A DNA stretch of 64,000 bases. Source: Ursus arctos. Taxonomy: Eukaryota > Chordata > Mammalia > Carnivora > Ursidae. Position 1 is the stretch's first letter. Each line of letters begins with the position of its first letter. The notes beneath the pieces were generated by a model. The model did not search any database. It was not told the origin of the DNA and worked only from the letters and a program-made list of their open reading frames with translations. The stretch covers positions 28,860,767-28,924,766 of the forward strand of contig NW_026623089.1 of NCBI RefSeq assembly GCF_023065955.2, read 5' to 3'. Position numbers and translations under genes: made by a program. Positions 32,001 through 44,000 of this stretch are shown piece by piece.

Positions 32001-35000
32001 GTTCCCAATACCTCTACCCAGGAACTCTGTGAGCCTGAGGCAAGCTGTTAACCTCCTTGGGCCTCCGTTTGCTCCTCTGTGAACTGGGGAGAATCGTAGT
32101 GCCCACCTCTCGGGTTGTGGGGCGGATTAAACTGTCTGGCAAGTGAACTTTTATTAATTTACTTTTTAAAAGATTTTATTTATTTGACAGAAAGAGAGAG
32201 AGAATGAGCACAAGCAGGGGGAGCTACAGGCAGAGGGAGAAGGAGAAGCAGGCTCCCCACTGAGCAATGAGCCCGATGCGGGCTCGATCCCAGGACCCTG
32301 GGATCATGACCTGAGCCAAAGGCAGACGCTTAACCGACTGAGCCACCCAGGCCTCCCTGCCTCTCGGTGCTTGGGAGGAGGTGTGAGGCTCGCCCCACCT
32401 GGAGGAGCTGGGCACCCCAGGCAGGGCTGGGCACGATGCAGTATTGACTTCACAGAGCCACCCAGGCCATGCAGGAGGGAAGGTCACCGCTGGGACGTAG
32501 AAGGGCGGGAGCAGTCATGTCGTGTCTTACAAGACATCTGGGCAAGTGGGAATATATGGAGGAAGCAAGGGAATGGCATTCCCAGAGGCAGGAACAGCAT
32601 GAGCCAAGGGGCAGCAGTTTGGCCCTGTAGGCGAGGCCCCTGAGCTGGCCGGTTGGCCCCCGGGATGAAAGGAGGGCCCCGTGTGCCCCCCCAGGCGGCG
32701 TACCTGCAGAGACTGGGGGTGAACACAGCAGTCTTCGAGAGACGCCCTGTGATAGGGGGTGCAGCTGTCACAGAGGAGATCATCCCAGGTGAGCCCTGAG
32801 AGGTGATATGGGGGTGGCAGAGGGCGACCACTGGTGACTGCTGGTGACTGTCTTCACTGGATTCTGTTTCAGGGTTTAAGTTTTCCCGAGCGTCCTACCT
32901 CCTCAGCCTGCTGAGGCCACAGATTTACACCGACCTGGAGCTGAAGGTAGGGCCCACCCATGGCCCAAAGGTGGGGGAGGGGGCAGTTCCAGCTTCCCGA
33001 CCCGGGGTGAAGACTGCCTATTTTGTGCCCATGTGGTTCCCTGCACCTGGGGTCTCCCTTCCATACAAGGGTTTGTCTATCCCACACGCTCTCCTCAGTG
33101 CATTCCCACGGATGGGTTTTGTCTGGCCTACCCAGTGTCTTAAAAATGGGAAATTTCACATAAAAATTGGACGTCTTTTGAAAACAAGCCTTGTGAACAT
33201 GAGGCCCATGTTCCCGACGCAGGCCTGGCTGCTGTCTTGCACGGGGCTGCGGTTCCAGCTCTGCCCGGCCCCATCGCTTCCTGGCGTCTCACCTGGCCCT
33301 CACCGGGGACCTGCCTGAACCCTGGGGCTTCTGACAAAAGCCTGATTTCTGCCCTCATTAAACTTTAGATCGTTTTACCACTGGGCAACTTGAGCAGGAA
33401 GTTGGCCCCCAGGGACTTTCACCTCCTCTGAGTCCCGGGCTGCTCTGAGGGAGTCCCGAGAACGCTCAGTGCCCCTGGTTAACTTTTAGTCAGCTTAACC
33501 TTGGTCCATAGCCTGGCCCAACTCTGCCCTTGCCTTTCACATTCCTGTCACCTCCGCTGCCTCTTTGGGAAGCTTGGTGACCATATTCCTGGAGCCCACT
33601 TAGCTTCTCCCTGCTTAGTGCCTTTGTCACCTCCACTCAGATAAAAGGGTCCTGTGTGTCATCCGTATGAGAAGCTGTGAGCATTTTCGCACCAACTTTG
33701 CTCTAAATTGAAAGTTTGAAGTTAGTAAGACATTCAACCACTGTGGCCTATTGAGAGAGAGAGAGTGCATGAGCGAGCCACCGGCAGGCAGGGCTGGATG
33801 AAGTCTAGCCAAGGCCTGGGAAAGGGTCTCTGGTCTTCAGTCCGTGCCAGACTATCGCTGAAGACAGCTTGCAAATGCACCAATTATACATAGTGGCAGA
33901 CGAGGCTGGGGGTGGGGGCTGTGGGTAGACCCTCCTTTTGAAAAATCTAACTTATGAAAACTCAGGATCACAGAATAGAAATTTTCATGTGAGTATTCTC
34001 TTTATAAAAATAAGTTACTCATTCGAGGGACACCTGGGTGGCTCATTCGGCTAAGTGTCTGTCTTTGGCTCAGGTCATGATCCCAGGGTCCTGGGATTGA
34101 GGCCCCCATCGGGCTCCCTGCTCAGCAGGGAGTCTGCTTCTCTCTCTCCCTCTGCCCCTGCTCATGTGCTCTCTCTCTCTCGCTCACTCTGTCTCTCTCA
34201 AATAAAAGAAAATCTTTAAAAAAAAATAATTTACTCCTTTGAAAATGGTTTCTGTCATAGGGTTCCTTTAACTAGGAAACCCCCACCGAATTGAGTATAT
34301 GCTTTGACCTCTGACCTTGGGTGGTGCTCAGATCAAGGGAGAAAACAGTCCTGTTTCGTGATACACAGAACTAACCCCACTGGAGTATGGAGCACCTTCT
34401 TCAACAGGACACTGACGAGCTGGACGGCATCTAGAGGAGGGCAGCTAAACTCTGGGAATGTTCTATTTCCAGACAACAGAAGAGAACAGTTATTTTACCA
34501 GTGTCACAGCTTGGGCTACAAGCTCTAACGCGCTATCTATTGGTCTCCACCTGTGAGGCAAGAATGTTAGTGCCCTGTCGTATGACGAGGGAACCAAGGT
34601 TCTGGGAGGTGAAGTTCACACGCTAGGGAACGACGGAGACCTTGACCCAGGCCCACCTGCCCCCTGCTCCCTGCTCTCGGGCTACAGGGTGCTGGCAGTC
34701 CTGCTCAGCCCCACGCGTTCCAGCACATCGCAGTTTGCCGTGGACGAGGTCACAGACAGGAGCTCCCCACGCAGCCTGGCCTGGCCAGAGGACGGGGTGA
34801 GCTTATGGACACTGGGACCTCACGGGCCAGTTTTGAAGCCCTGCTTGACGGTTTTATTAGCTGCCTCATGGTGCCCCGTGTTCCTCATCTGCGCGTAAGG
34901 CTACGGCCGTGGTTAATACGTTTGTCTGGGGCACGGTCAGCAGCTCATAACCGTCAGCCAGCGTTATTACTCCCATGTGGCAGCTGAGAAACTGAGGCTC

Positions 35001-38000
35001 CAGGAAGGCCTCCCCGGGGACCCGTGCCTGGATGCTGCCTACCAGGCCTGGTCACTTGGGGCCTGTCCCCAGTTAGACCAAGCTCTCACCTGAAGTGCGA
35101 GTCTTGGCTTTGCGGCCACTGCCCCTCTTGCCATCCTTGAGCCAGAGGGTGGTTTCCCCCACCCACACGGGGCCTCCATGGGGCCTGTCTTGAGGGTCTT
35201 AGTTTCCACAGCTGTCAATGAGAGCATCAGATCGGATCACCTCCTGGTTCTGTCCACTAGATGACAGGTTGGCTTTCAAAGTGGCCCCATGTTGAGTAGC
35301 GGACTCCAGGCTGAGAGGGCAGAGTTCTGCCCTGGTGGGGTCTTCCCTCCCACGTCAGCAAACAGCCACCTTGTCCAGCTCTCGCTGGGCCAGCCTTGAC
35401 CTCATTCAAGTGGCAACCCCTTGTCCACCCTCCCGTTCCTCACTAATAATCCTCTGGGTTTCAACCCAATCACGGTGCTCCTGCTTTACTCCCGGAGACC
35501 TAAGGCAGGGCTCTCCAGCTTTCAGGTCTGTCAGTGCACCTGTTGGGTGGTGTGGAATGTGGTAGAAGATCTGTGGTCTCATGGAGACGGGCGAGGCAGC
35601 GGCTGCAGTGGTTCACAAGATGTCAGCATGGGCTGAGGGGCAGTGGAGACGGAGAGAAGTGCACAACTTCTGGAGAGACTGGGCCGGTGAGACTTGGTGA
35701 CGGACAGGATGAGGGAGAAGGAAGAGGAAAAACTAAGGGTACTTCCTGGGTGAGAAGGAGTTTACTAACCTGAGAGAAACCAAGCCGGAACTTCCTCCAG
35801 CTTGGACCGAAGACATTTCCCCATCTTGGTGTGAGAAAGGACCCTGGAGCTCTCCCGGCCCAAACCCCCACCAAAGTTTGGATTCACCTCCACAGCAAGC
35901 TCCCCCATGGCGATCCCGCCACCGGGAGTGTCTCCGGCTTGGGGAAACCAGCTGTAGTTGTTGGAGAGGCCTTTTGTGGTTTCTTTGTGTTTTCCAGAAC
36001 TTCTCATAAATTTTGTTTCTGTCTCTGGACATGTCCTCTGTCTGCAACATGGCATTCACGTATTCAGTCAACAGAGTACATATTAATTGCGGTACATCTA
36101 GGTGCTGGGGGTGCAGCACTGAGCGAAGGGACTGTGCCCCTGAGCCCGCAGAGCCTGCACTCCACCTGGGGCAGACGGGGAAACTAAGTATGCAATGAGC
36201 CAGGTGACAGTGAGTGTTTCAGAGACAAAGAAAGCAGGCTGAGGGGGCAGAAAGAGCTGGGGTGCTAAGGGAGGCCTTGCTGTCAGGTGATACGTGAGCG
36301 GAGCAGTCGCAGAGCAGAGGGAGCTGGGAAGGAAGTCTCTAGATGCCAGATTCATCAGGTTAAATACATTAAATACGTATAGCTTTTGGTATGTCGAAAT
36401 CATACCCCCGTAGAGTGGTTTCAGAAAAATGACGTCTCTAGTGGGAAGAGTAAGTCTTATTTGTGGGGAGAGCACAGGCCCCTCTTGTTTTCTCTGTACG
36501 TCCATCGAAGAAGTAGCTGTGCTCTTGGAAAGTTCTGTTTGCCAGTCAAATATTTGTAAATCAAATCATATTTTAAACACATCGAGGGAACTTCCATTTA
36601 AAGGGACCCTGGGTAAATGAGTCTGCAAAGTAAATAAAATTTTTTGATGTGAATAATTTATCTACTTCATAAGTATGGATTTTCACATAACCATTATTTC
36701 ATTGTGTCTTTCTACGTTTTAATTATTTATTTCTGAAGTGGGGGCAGTTAGAGACTATGCTGAGAGCCAGTGCTTTGGAGTCACAGAGACGTGGTTTTGA
36801 AACCTAGATCCACCTCCCAAGGTGACCTTGGACAACTTACTCCCCCACTCTGAGCCTCTGTGGTTGTATTGTGCAGTGAGGACGATATACTTACAGTTGT
36901 TGTGAGGTGATCACTGTAAAGCCTGATACAGCCCCTGGCACAGGGTGGCGTGGCGTGGCGTGGTGCAGATGGTGTGGTATGGTGTGGTGTGGCATGGCGT
37001 AGTGTGTAGTGTGGTGTAGTGTGGTGTGCATGGTGTGGCGTGGTGGGCTGTAGTGTGCTGTGGCATGGCGTGGTGGGCTGTGGCCTGCCAAACGATGCCT
37101 GGGCAAGAGCGCTTTGGATAGACTTCATTATAAAAGAAGCAGCAGCACCACCTGCCTCGGGGAACTGTATGCAGGCACCTACGCGGCTGCAAACACGATC
37201 AGAGAAGGGTCAAGGGCAGAGGACACAGACCCCTTAAAATGTTGCTATGCTCTATGTGTTCTGCAGAAACACGGTCTGAAGCTTCATCTTCGAAACCCCT
37301 ATTCCTTCACCCCAATGCTGGAAGAGGGCATGGGGAGCAAGGTGCCCAGGTCCCTTCTCCTGGGCACAGACATGGCGGAAAACCAGAAGCAGATTGCCCA
37401 GTTCTCGCGGAAAGATGCCCAGGTAGGGAAAGGGACCAGCAAGGGATCTCCTGCTCCCTCACCGGCCTGTAGGTGGCTCTTGAAAGGAGCCAGGCCTGGT
37501 TGGAGTCATCCTAGAGCATGTTGTCCGAAGGCCATGGGGGCTTGGACAGACCATCCCACCTGCCCTGGGAGGGCGCCAGTCTGTGGTGGCCTTTGATCTC
37601 GGGCATTCGCAGAGAGGGGGATGGAGAGCACTGATTAAGACCAGGGGATACTTGGGGCACCTGGGTGGCTCAGTGGGTTAAGCATCTGCCTTCTGCTCAG
37701 GCCATGATCCCAGGGTCCTGGGATCAAGCCCCATGGTGGGCTCCCTCCCCAGTGGGGAGTCTGCTTGTCTCTCTCCCTCTGCCCCTCCCCCCGTTTGTGC
37801 TTTCTCTCTTGCTCTCTCTCTGAAAGAAATAAATAAAATTAAAAAAAAAACAAAAAAACAGTGGACACTGAGACCTCAAACCTGTGTGTGTCCAGTGTGA
37901 GGCCACTGTTCAGCTGGTCTCTGCCTGCTGAATTTCACAAGGGACTCCACTGGTGTGCACTTATACTGTATGTGTTTTCCATCTGTCCTGCGTTTGGAAA

Positions 38001-41000
38001 GAGCTCCAGGTGGCTGTCAATGTTAAAGCCGTGAGAGCCAAAGAGAAGGGTGAAGAGAGGATCGGAGACAACTAAGGGTGGAATGAACTGGATCAGGTAT
38101 TTAGGACAAGAGAGTTGTAATAAATATTCATTTGACTTGGCATCGATCCCCTGGCAGCCCAAGGCAAGAGACTGTCCACGATAGCATGCGGGTCTGGTGG
38201 GAGGAAGACATACGTCTGATGCAGAAAGCACGTCTTGTCTTGGGACTGCATTATAAGGAATGGGTAGCTTCATGTAAATGAGCCCCCGAATAGTGTTACG
38301 GGCCTGGTATGACTGGTTTTGCAGCTGTAGACTCTTCGAACGGACACATTTTTGTACCAAGCCTAGATACAAGCCGAAGGCATAGCAAGAACTCCTGTCT
38401 CATTGAGGACATTTCCACAAGAAGACCTGGGTTACTACAATCCACGGGTGTTGCTTTTCTGATCTAGTGTTGGGTAAAACCAAGAGAAGCACGGACACAC
38501 AGCATCTCTCCTCAGCCAGTGGCTTCTACACCTGGCTGGCACTCAGAATCCCCTGGGGAGCTGCTTTCCTGAAGCGCTGCTTCTCTGTGCAGCGGGTTGG
38601 GGGCCAGAGGCCCCCCCCCTCCAAACCCTGACCATCGCAGGTGCACTAGAGAGGATTCAGGACGAGGCCACGTCGCTGGCCCTAGAGGACGGTGGCTGTG
38701 GCCTGGCATGCCAGTGACCACGGGAGGAGGAAGCAGGGGCCACATCCCGTTGTGAAAAGTAAGGAAACGCATTTCTGGTTTTTGTCTTCTCACATTGTCA
38801 CATTGAGGGCCTACTGTAGAGAAGGCTGTTTGAGGTCATTTTTATCAAGACTTTTCAAACATTCTTCAATGCAGAACTTTCCTTTATGCAACTTTACTAA
38901 AATTCTATGGATATATTCATGAGTATAGATGAATGAAAAATTGAAAGCTGGAGGCTGAGGATCAAGATAGGGCCCCCGATGGCCCAGGCATCCATCCTGC
39001 TCTTGTCACCCACACAGTGAAGGAAGGGTGGGTGTCCTAACCACACTGTTGAAATAGATTCTGGAAAGAAGGAGGGAAGGAAGGAAGGAAGGAAGGAAGG
39101 AAGGAAGGAAGGAAGGAAGGAAGGGAGGAAGGAAGGAAGAGGGAGGAAGGGAGAGAGGAAGGGAGAGAGAGAAAGAAAGAAGAAAAGAAAAGAGGAAAAG
39201 AAAAGAAAAGAAAAAAAAAGAAAACAAAACAAAAGGATTTTGTTATTGGGGCTTGTGGGGTGAAGGGATGTAGGCTTCTGTTTCTGCATATGTCAAGAGG
39301 ACGTAGGAGATTTGCAGACCAGGAAAGAACAGTATCATGCTGGAATACAGGGGAAGAGGTCTTACTTTGACCAGTAATAGATGGAAAGACAGGACAGAGA
39401 GAAGAAACTTTGAAGTGGTTTTCTGGTTTATCACAGAGACCACATGCTAGGATACTTGCACTTTTCTGTGGCTGACAGCTGGTCTCGGCCAGCATAACCC
39501 TTTATCCCTGCCACCACCCTCGTGGCTCATCAGCTCAGGATCTCTCTGGCCTCCCCTAGTGCTGACATCAGCTCACAGGCCTGGAACTGGGAGTGATTTA
39601 CCATGCCGAGCTGAGCCAAGGCTGGGTGTGAGGCCTGAGGAGCCACGGAGGCTCGGCTAGGAGCCACAGGCCGTGGCAGGGGAGGGCGGTGGGATGGAGG
39701 GCAGAGCGTGGGGGCAATGACCTCGTGGGATGCTAAGCACTGGGGCCTTGACTCAGAGCTCTCTGTTCTAGGCTTTTCCCAAATATGAGGCGTTCATGAA
39801 TCGGTTGGCATTAGCCATAGACCCTCTGCTGGATGCAGCCCCCGTGGACTTGGCGGCCTTCCAGAGAGGTTCCCTGCTGCAAAGGCTCCAGGCGCTCTCC
39901 ACACTCAAGCCCGTGCTGCAGGCAGGTAAGTCCAAAATGCAGGCATCAGGCATGATGAGTGACCTTCAGGGAGCGGAGCCCATTTTCTTGACGATTGGAC
40001 ATGAGCGTGAACCTTCATAAGCCTGCCAACTGCCGCCAGTGAATAGGGGCTGCCCGGAGCACTCCGGTGAGCAGATGTCGGCCTGCTGCCCTAGAAATAG
40101 ACCCTGAGACGAAGGCTTACGTGCATGTAGTTCATTGTGAAGGGTGACCCCAAGGAAAGGGGGAGCGAAACTGGAAAGAGGGACAGTCAGTCCCAGGGTG
40201 TGCTACTGTGCTGGCCCCCACCGTGGGTGACAGGTGCTGGATCCTGGGAGGACCACCAAGGTAGCCTCATGAAGTGCACGTCAGGACCATTGCCAAGAGA
40301 AAGAAAGGGGAGACATTTATCCATCGGGTTCTGTCCCCCGCTGGTCAAAAATGGCCCCGTGGGGGGCGCCTGGGTGGCACAGCGGTTAAGCGTCTGCCTC
40401 CGGCTCAGGGCGTGATCCCGGCGTTACTGGATCGAGCCCCACATCAGGCTCCTCTGCTATGAGCCTGCTTCTTCCTCTCCCACTCCCCCTGCTGTGTTCC
40501 CTCTCTCGCTGGCTGTCTCTATCTCTGCCGAATAAATAAATAAAATCTTAAAAAAAAAATGGCCCCATGGGTTTAACTCCCACCTGGGGCATTAACCTCG
40601 GGGCTGTGCACCCATGGGTGCCACGTGGGTTCCCGTGGGTGTCCTGTCGTGGTGCCAGCGACAGCCCGGGGAGGAAATGAAGGGCGCATCCTACGGATCT
40701 GAGGTGAGATGCTGTTGGCTTTTACCACGTGAGGCTGACTGAAGCCCGCGTGGAGCTCGTCACCACAGTCGCGGCTAGAATAGGAGAGAGAGGTGGAGAG
40801 AATTTGAAGAGAGGCCCCCATACAGAAGGACGCTAGATTTGGGCTCAGCAAGAAAACATTCTGTGATGAATTAGTGACGTCTGCCACGGGTACGAGAAGG
40901 CACGTTTCACCAAGCGTGCTGCTATTTTCTACCATTCCTCCGGGATACGAAGTCCAGGTTAGCTTCTGTGTTCTGGAAAAGTGCTGAATGAGGTCGCTAT

Positions 41001-44000
41001 GGCTACAAAATGGCTGCCTAACAACTACAAAACTCAGGGGCATACATAAATGAACATCAGTCCCGCAGTCCGGTCTGGTCCAGTCTCGCACGTGGGTTCC
41101 CGGCTGGGGCACATCAGCCAGCCTACCTGTGCTCCAGGTGCTTCCCACCCTCGTCCTGGAAGCAGCAGGCTGGTCCACGCATGGCCTTCTTACGTCAAAG
41201 GCAGAAGCGTGGAGGGCAAGCGCCAGTGGGCGGGCCAGTTTCAAGCGTCTGTTTGCACCCCATCTGTGAACATCCCATCGGCCGAAGCAAATCACGTGGG
41301 TGAGCCCAGAATCGAGGAGCAGGGCAGGTCACCCCAGCTACAGTGGGGAGGCACCACCTAGTCACGTGGAAAAAGTGTGCAGACACGGGGAGCGGTGAAG
41401 GATCGGAGCCAGTAGAATGTATCACAAATGCCAAAAGTAGACCTTGCCTCTCAGAGGACCAGTCCAGGGGGCTTCACGCGATCGAGTTGATTGAGCAAGC
41501 GCTGTGTGCCAGACGCTAAGCCAGGCATGGGGCCAGGATAGCTAGAGATCACAGACCATGCCCTCGGGGCTGCACTGCCCGGTGAGTCTCCGAGGCGGTG
41601 AGAATCAGCTTCCGAGCAGTGGACCGGCCAAGCTGGCCACCCCCCAGGAGATGGGCCTTACAGAGTTCAAGGTAAGGGAATAAGGTACAAGTGAACCTTT
41701 TTCCAAAAATAATTCCAACCACTAAAATGTATTCAATGCCTATGAACTTGCAAACACTTTACATACGTCATTTAATCCTTACAGTAGCTCTTGGGGATAT
41801 GAAATATTACTCCCGTTTTACAGATAAAGGGACAGGAACAGCGATAGCACAGATTGGAATGACTTCTTCTTGCCTGTCTCGATTTATGTTTTACGGGTCT
41901 TCTCTTTTAGGTCGCGTGCTGGGAGCCCAGCTGCCCCAATATTACCAGGTCCTCACAGCTCCAATTACAAAGGTGAGGGGCTCCCCAGCCTCAGGCTGGA
42001 CCCCACAGTGGGGACTCTCCCCACCGAGGCCCTTCTGCCCTTCTCCCTGCCATTTTGCTGTCCCAGGTTCTGGATCAATGGTTTGAGTCCGAGCCTCTAA
42101 AAGCCACTCTGGCCACGGATGCTGTGATTGGAGCCATGATGAGTCCCCACACTCCGGGGAGTGGGTGAGTGTGCGACAGGGGCGTGGGGTACAGGGGGAG
42201 CGGAGTGAATCTCGAGAGAGTGCAACAGCTGTCGCTCACCGAGCTCTCCCAGCGAGCCAGGCCCGAAGTCAAGCACTCATTGAAACCTCAAAGCAATACC
42301 TGAGAGCCATGGTTCAGAGAGGGACAGGTCTTGCCCCAAGTCACACAGCTAGTCATGGCAGAGCTGATTTCCAGCTGACCCCCCAAATCGTCCTCCTTAG
42401 CCACCACTCCCTACTGCCCCAGCAAGAAAAGCCTCTCTCCCACTGTGATGGCTCAACACCATCAGCTTCCTGCTCTTTCTCCTCCGCTTCCCCTTCTCCT
42501 CCTTTCTCTCTCTCCCTTCTACCCCCTCTTCTCTCTGTCCCTTCTTGCTATCTCTTCTCCCACAAAGTTCCACTGCCCCTCTGTCCCCCACAGATCCTTT
42601 CCCTGGGTTCCAGGACAGGCACGCACAGACGCCTTCACCAGGGTGGGGCGCTGCCTTTCCCTTTGGGGGGGCGTGTTGAGAGCTGAGCCAAGAGGGGGCA
42701 GCAAGACCCAGTGAAGTCTGTACCCGTGGTGCGACTTAATGGGCCCCTTGTGGCAGGAATGGAGGGGGTGTGTGTGTTGGGACAGAGGATGCTGCCAAGT
42801 GTTGGGCCATTTCCAGCGCATCAGAAGATGTAGTTAGAAGCTGTCAACGTGGCTTTTCTCTCAAAGGATGAGAACCACCCTTGGACGTGGCTTTTCAGCA
42901 CTCATAAGCCAGCTCCAAATTCCCCAGAGGGCCATGGAAAGGGGGGTTGGCAGCAGTCACCCTTCGTTGGCCAGCTCTGTGATCCACCAGCCAGTTTGGA
43001 TCTCCCGCGGGGGGCCTCCTGTCCTCTTCTCTGTGGCTCTCTGGGAGGCGCGTCTACGGCCCACGTGTGAAGTGCGCCTCTAAGTGATTTGTTTCTTCGT
43101 TAATTCCTCCAGTGAGTAGTGACGGAGCCTGACCTGTGCCAGGTGCTGAGATCCTCATAGGAGGCGTAGAGCAAGTGATGGTCGTGGAGTTCTGTGAGGG
43201 TTAGGAGTGGGGCGGAGCAGGGAAGCAACGTGTCCAGGGTCAGAGGAGGCCTCCCTGAGGAAGAGACGTTTAATCGGAGACTCTCAGGACAGGAGGAATT
43301 AGCTAAACAGACACGAGGGAGGAAGGGGCTTCTAGGCTGCCGGACCAGCCCGTGCAAACGCTGGGGGCTGAGCAGGGACCCTGTGGAGGTTTGCTTTGGC
43401 GGGAGTGCAGGCCGCAAGGGGGAGCGTGGTGAGGGATGCGGCTGGAGCCCTGGAGGCCTGTTCAGAGGCTGGCCATGGCCCCGAGAGCAGTGCTGAGCCA
43501 GCGAAGGCATCGGAGGAGAGAAGCGACAGGACTTGGCTGGGGGTTGCGGTGGGGCTCCAGGTCTGCAGGGAAGAAAGCGTGGGAGAAGGTGATCCAACTA
43601 GAAAGACACGACTGCAGGAGCTGCAGGAAGAAAGGAGAGGCCTGCACCAGGGAAGAGGCCTCAGGGAGCGGGAACTGGAAAGTTCTTTGGGAGGCAGGGT
43701 TGATGGCGCCTGACTGCACGGAGGCGGTGAGGCACGGGTGCGAGTCACGACTGGCCCCCAGCGTTCTGCGGGAAACGGAAGCTGCCGTCACCAGGATGGG
43801 GACAATGAAGGAAAAACAGGCTGGGGATGGGGAAGAGATGGGTTTCAGCTGCCGGCCAAAAAGCCCCACTCAAGTGGGAACGTCCGTCCGGGGTAGCGGG
43901 CGCTCGGCATTGCCGCCCGTGGTCGGTGCTAAAGCTCCGCCCATAGACACGGTCGCGTGGGGAGAGAACGTAGGCTCGAGGCAAAAGGCCCTTAGGGAGC

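Noticed and set aside
36781..37192. Thr/His-rich open frames on the - strand
   Set aside because: They are translations of the GTGGY minisatellite, not genes.
38897..39495. Ser/Phe/Leu/Pro-rich open frames on the - strand
   Set aside because: They are translations of the GGAA microsatellite.
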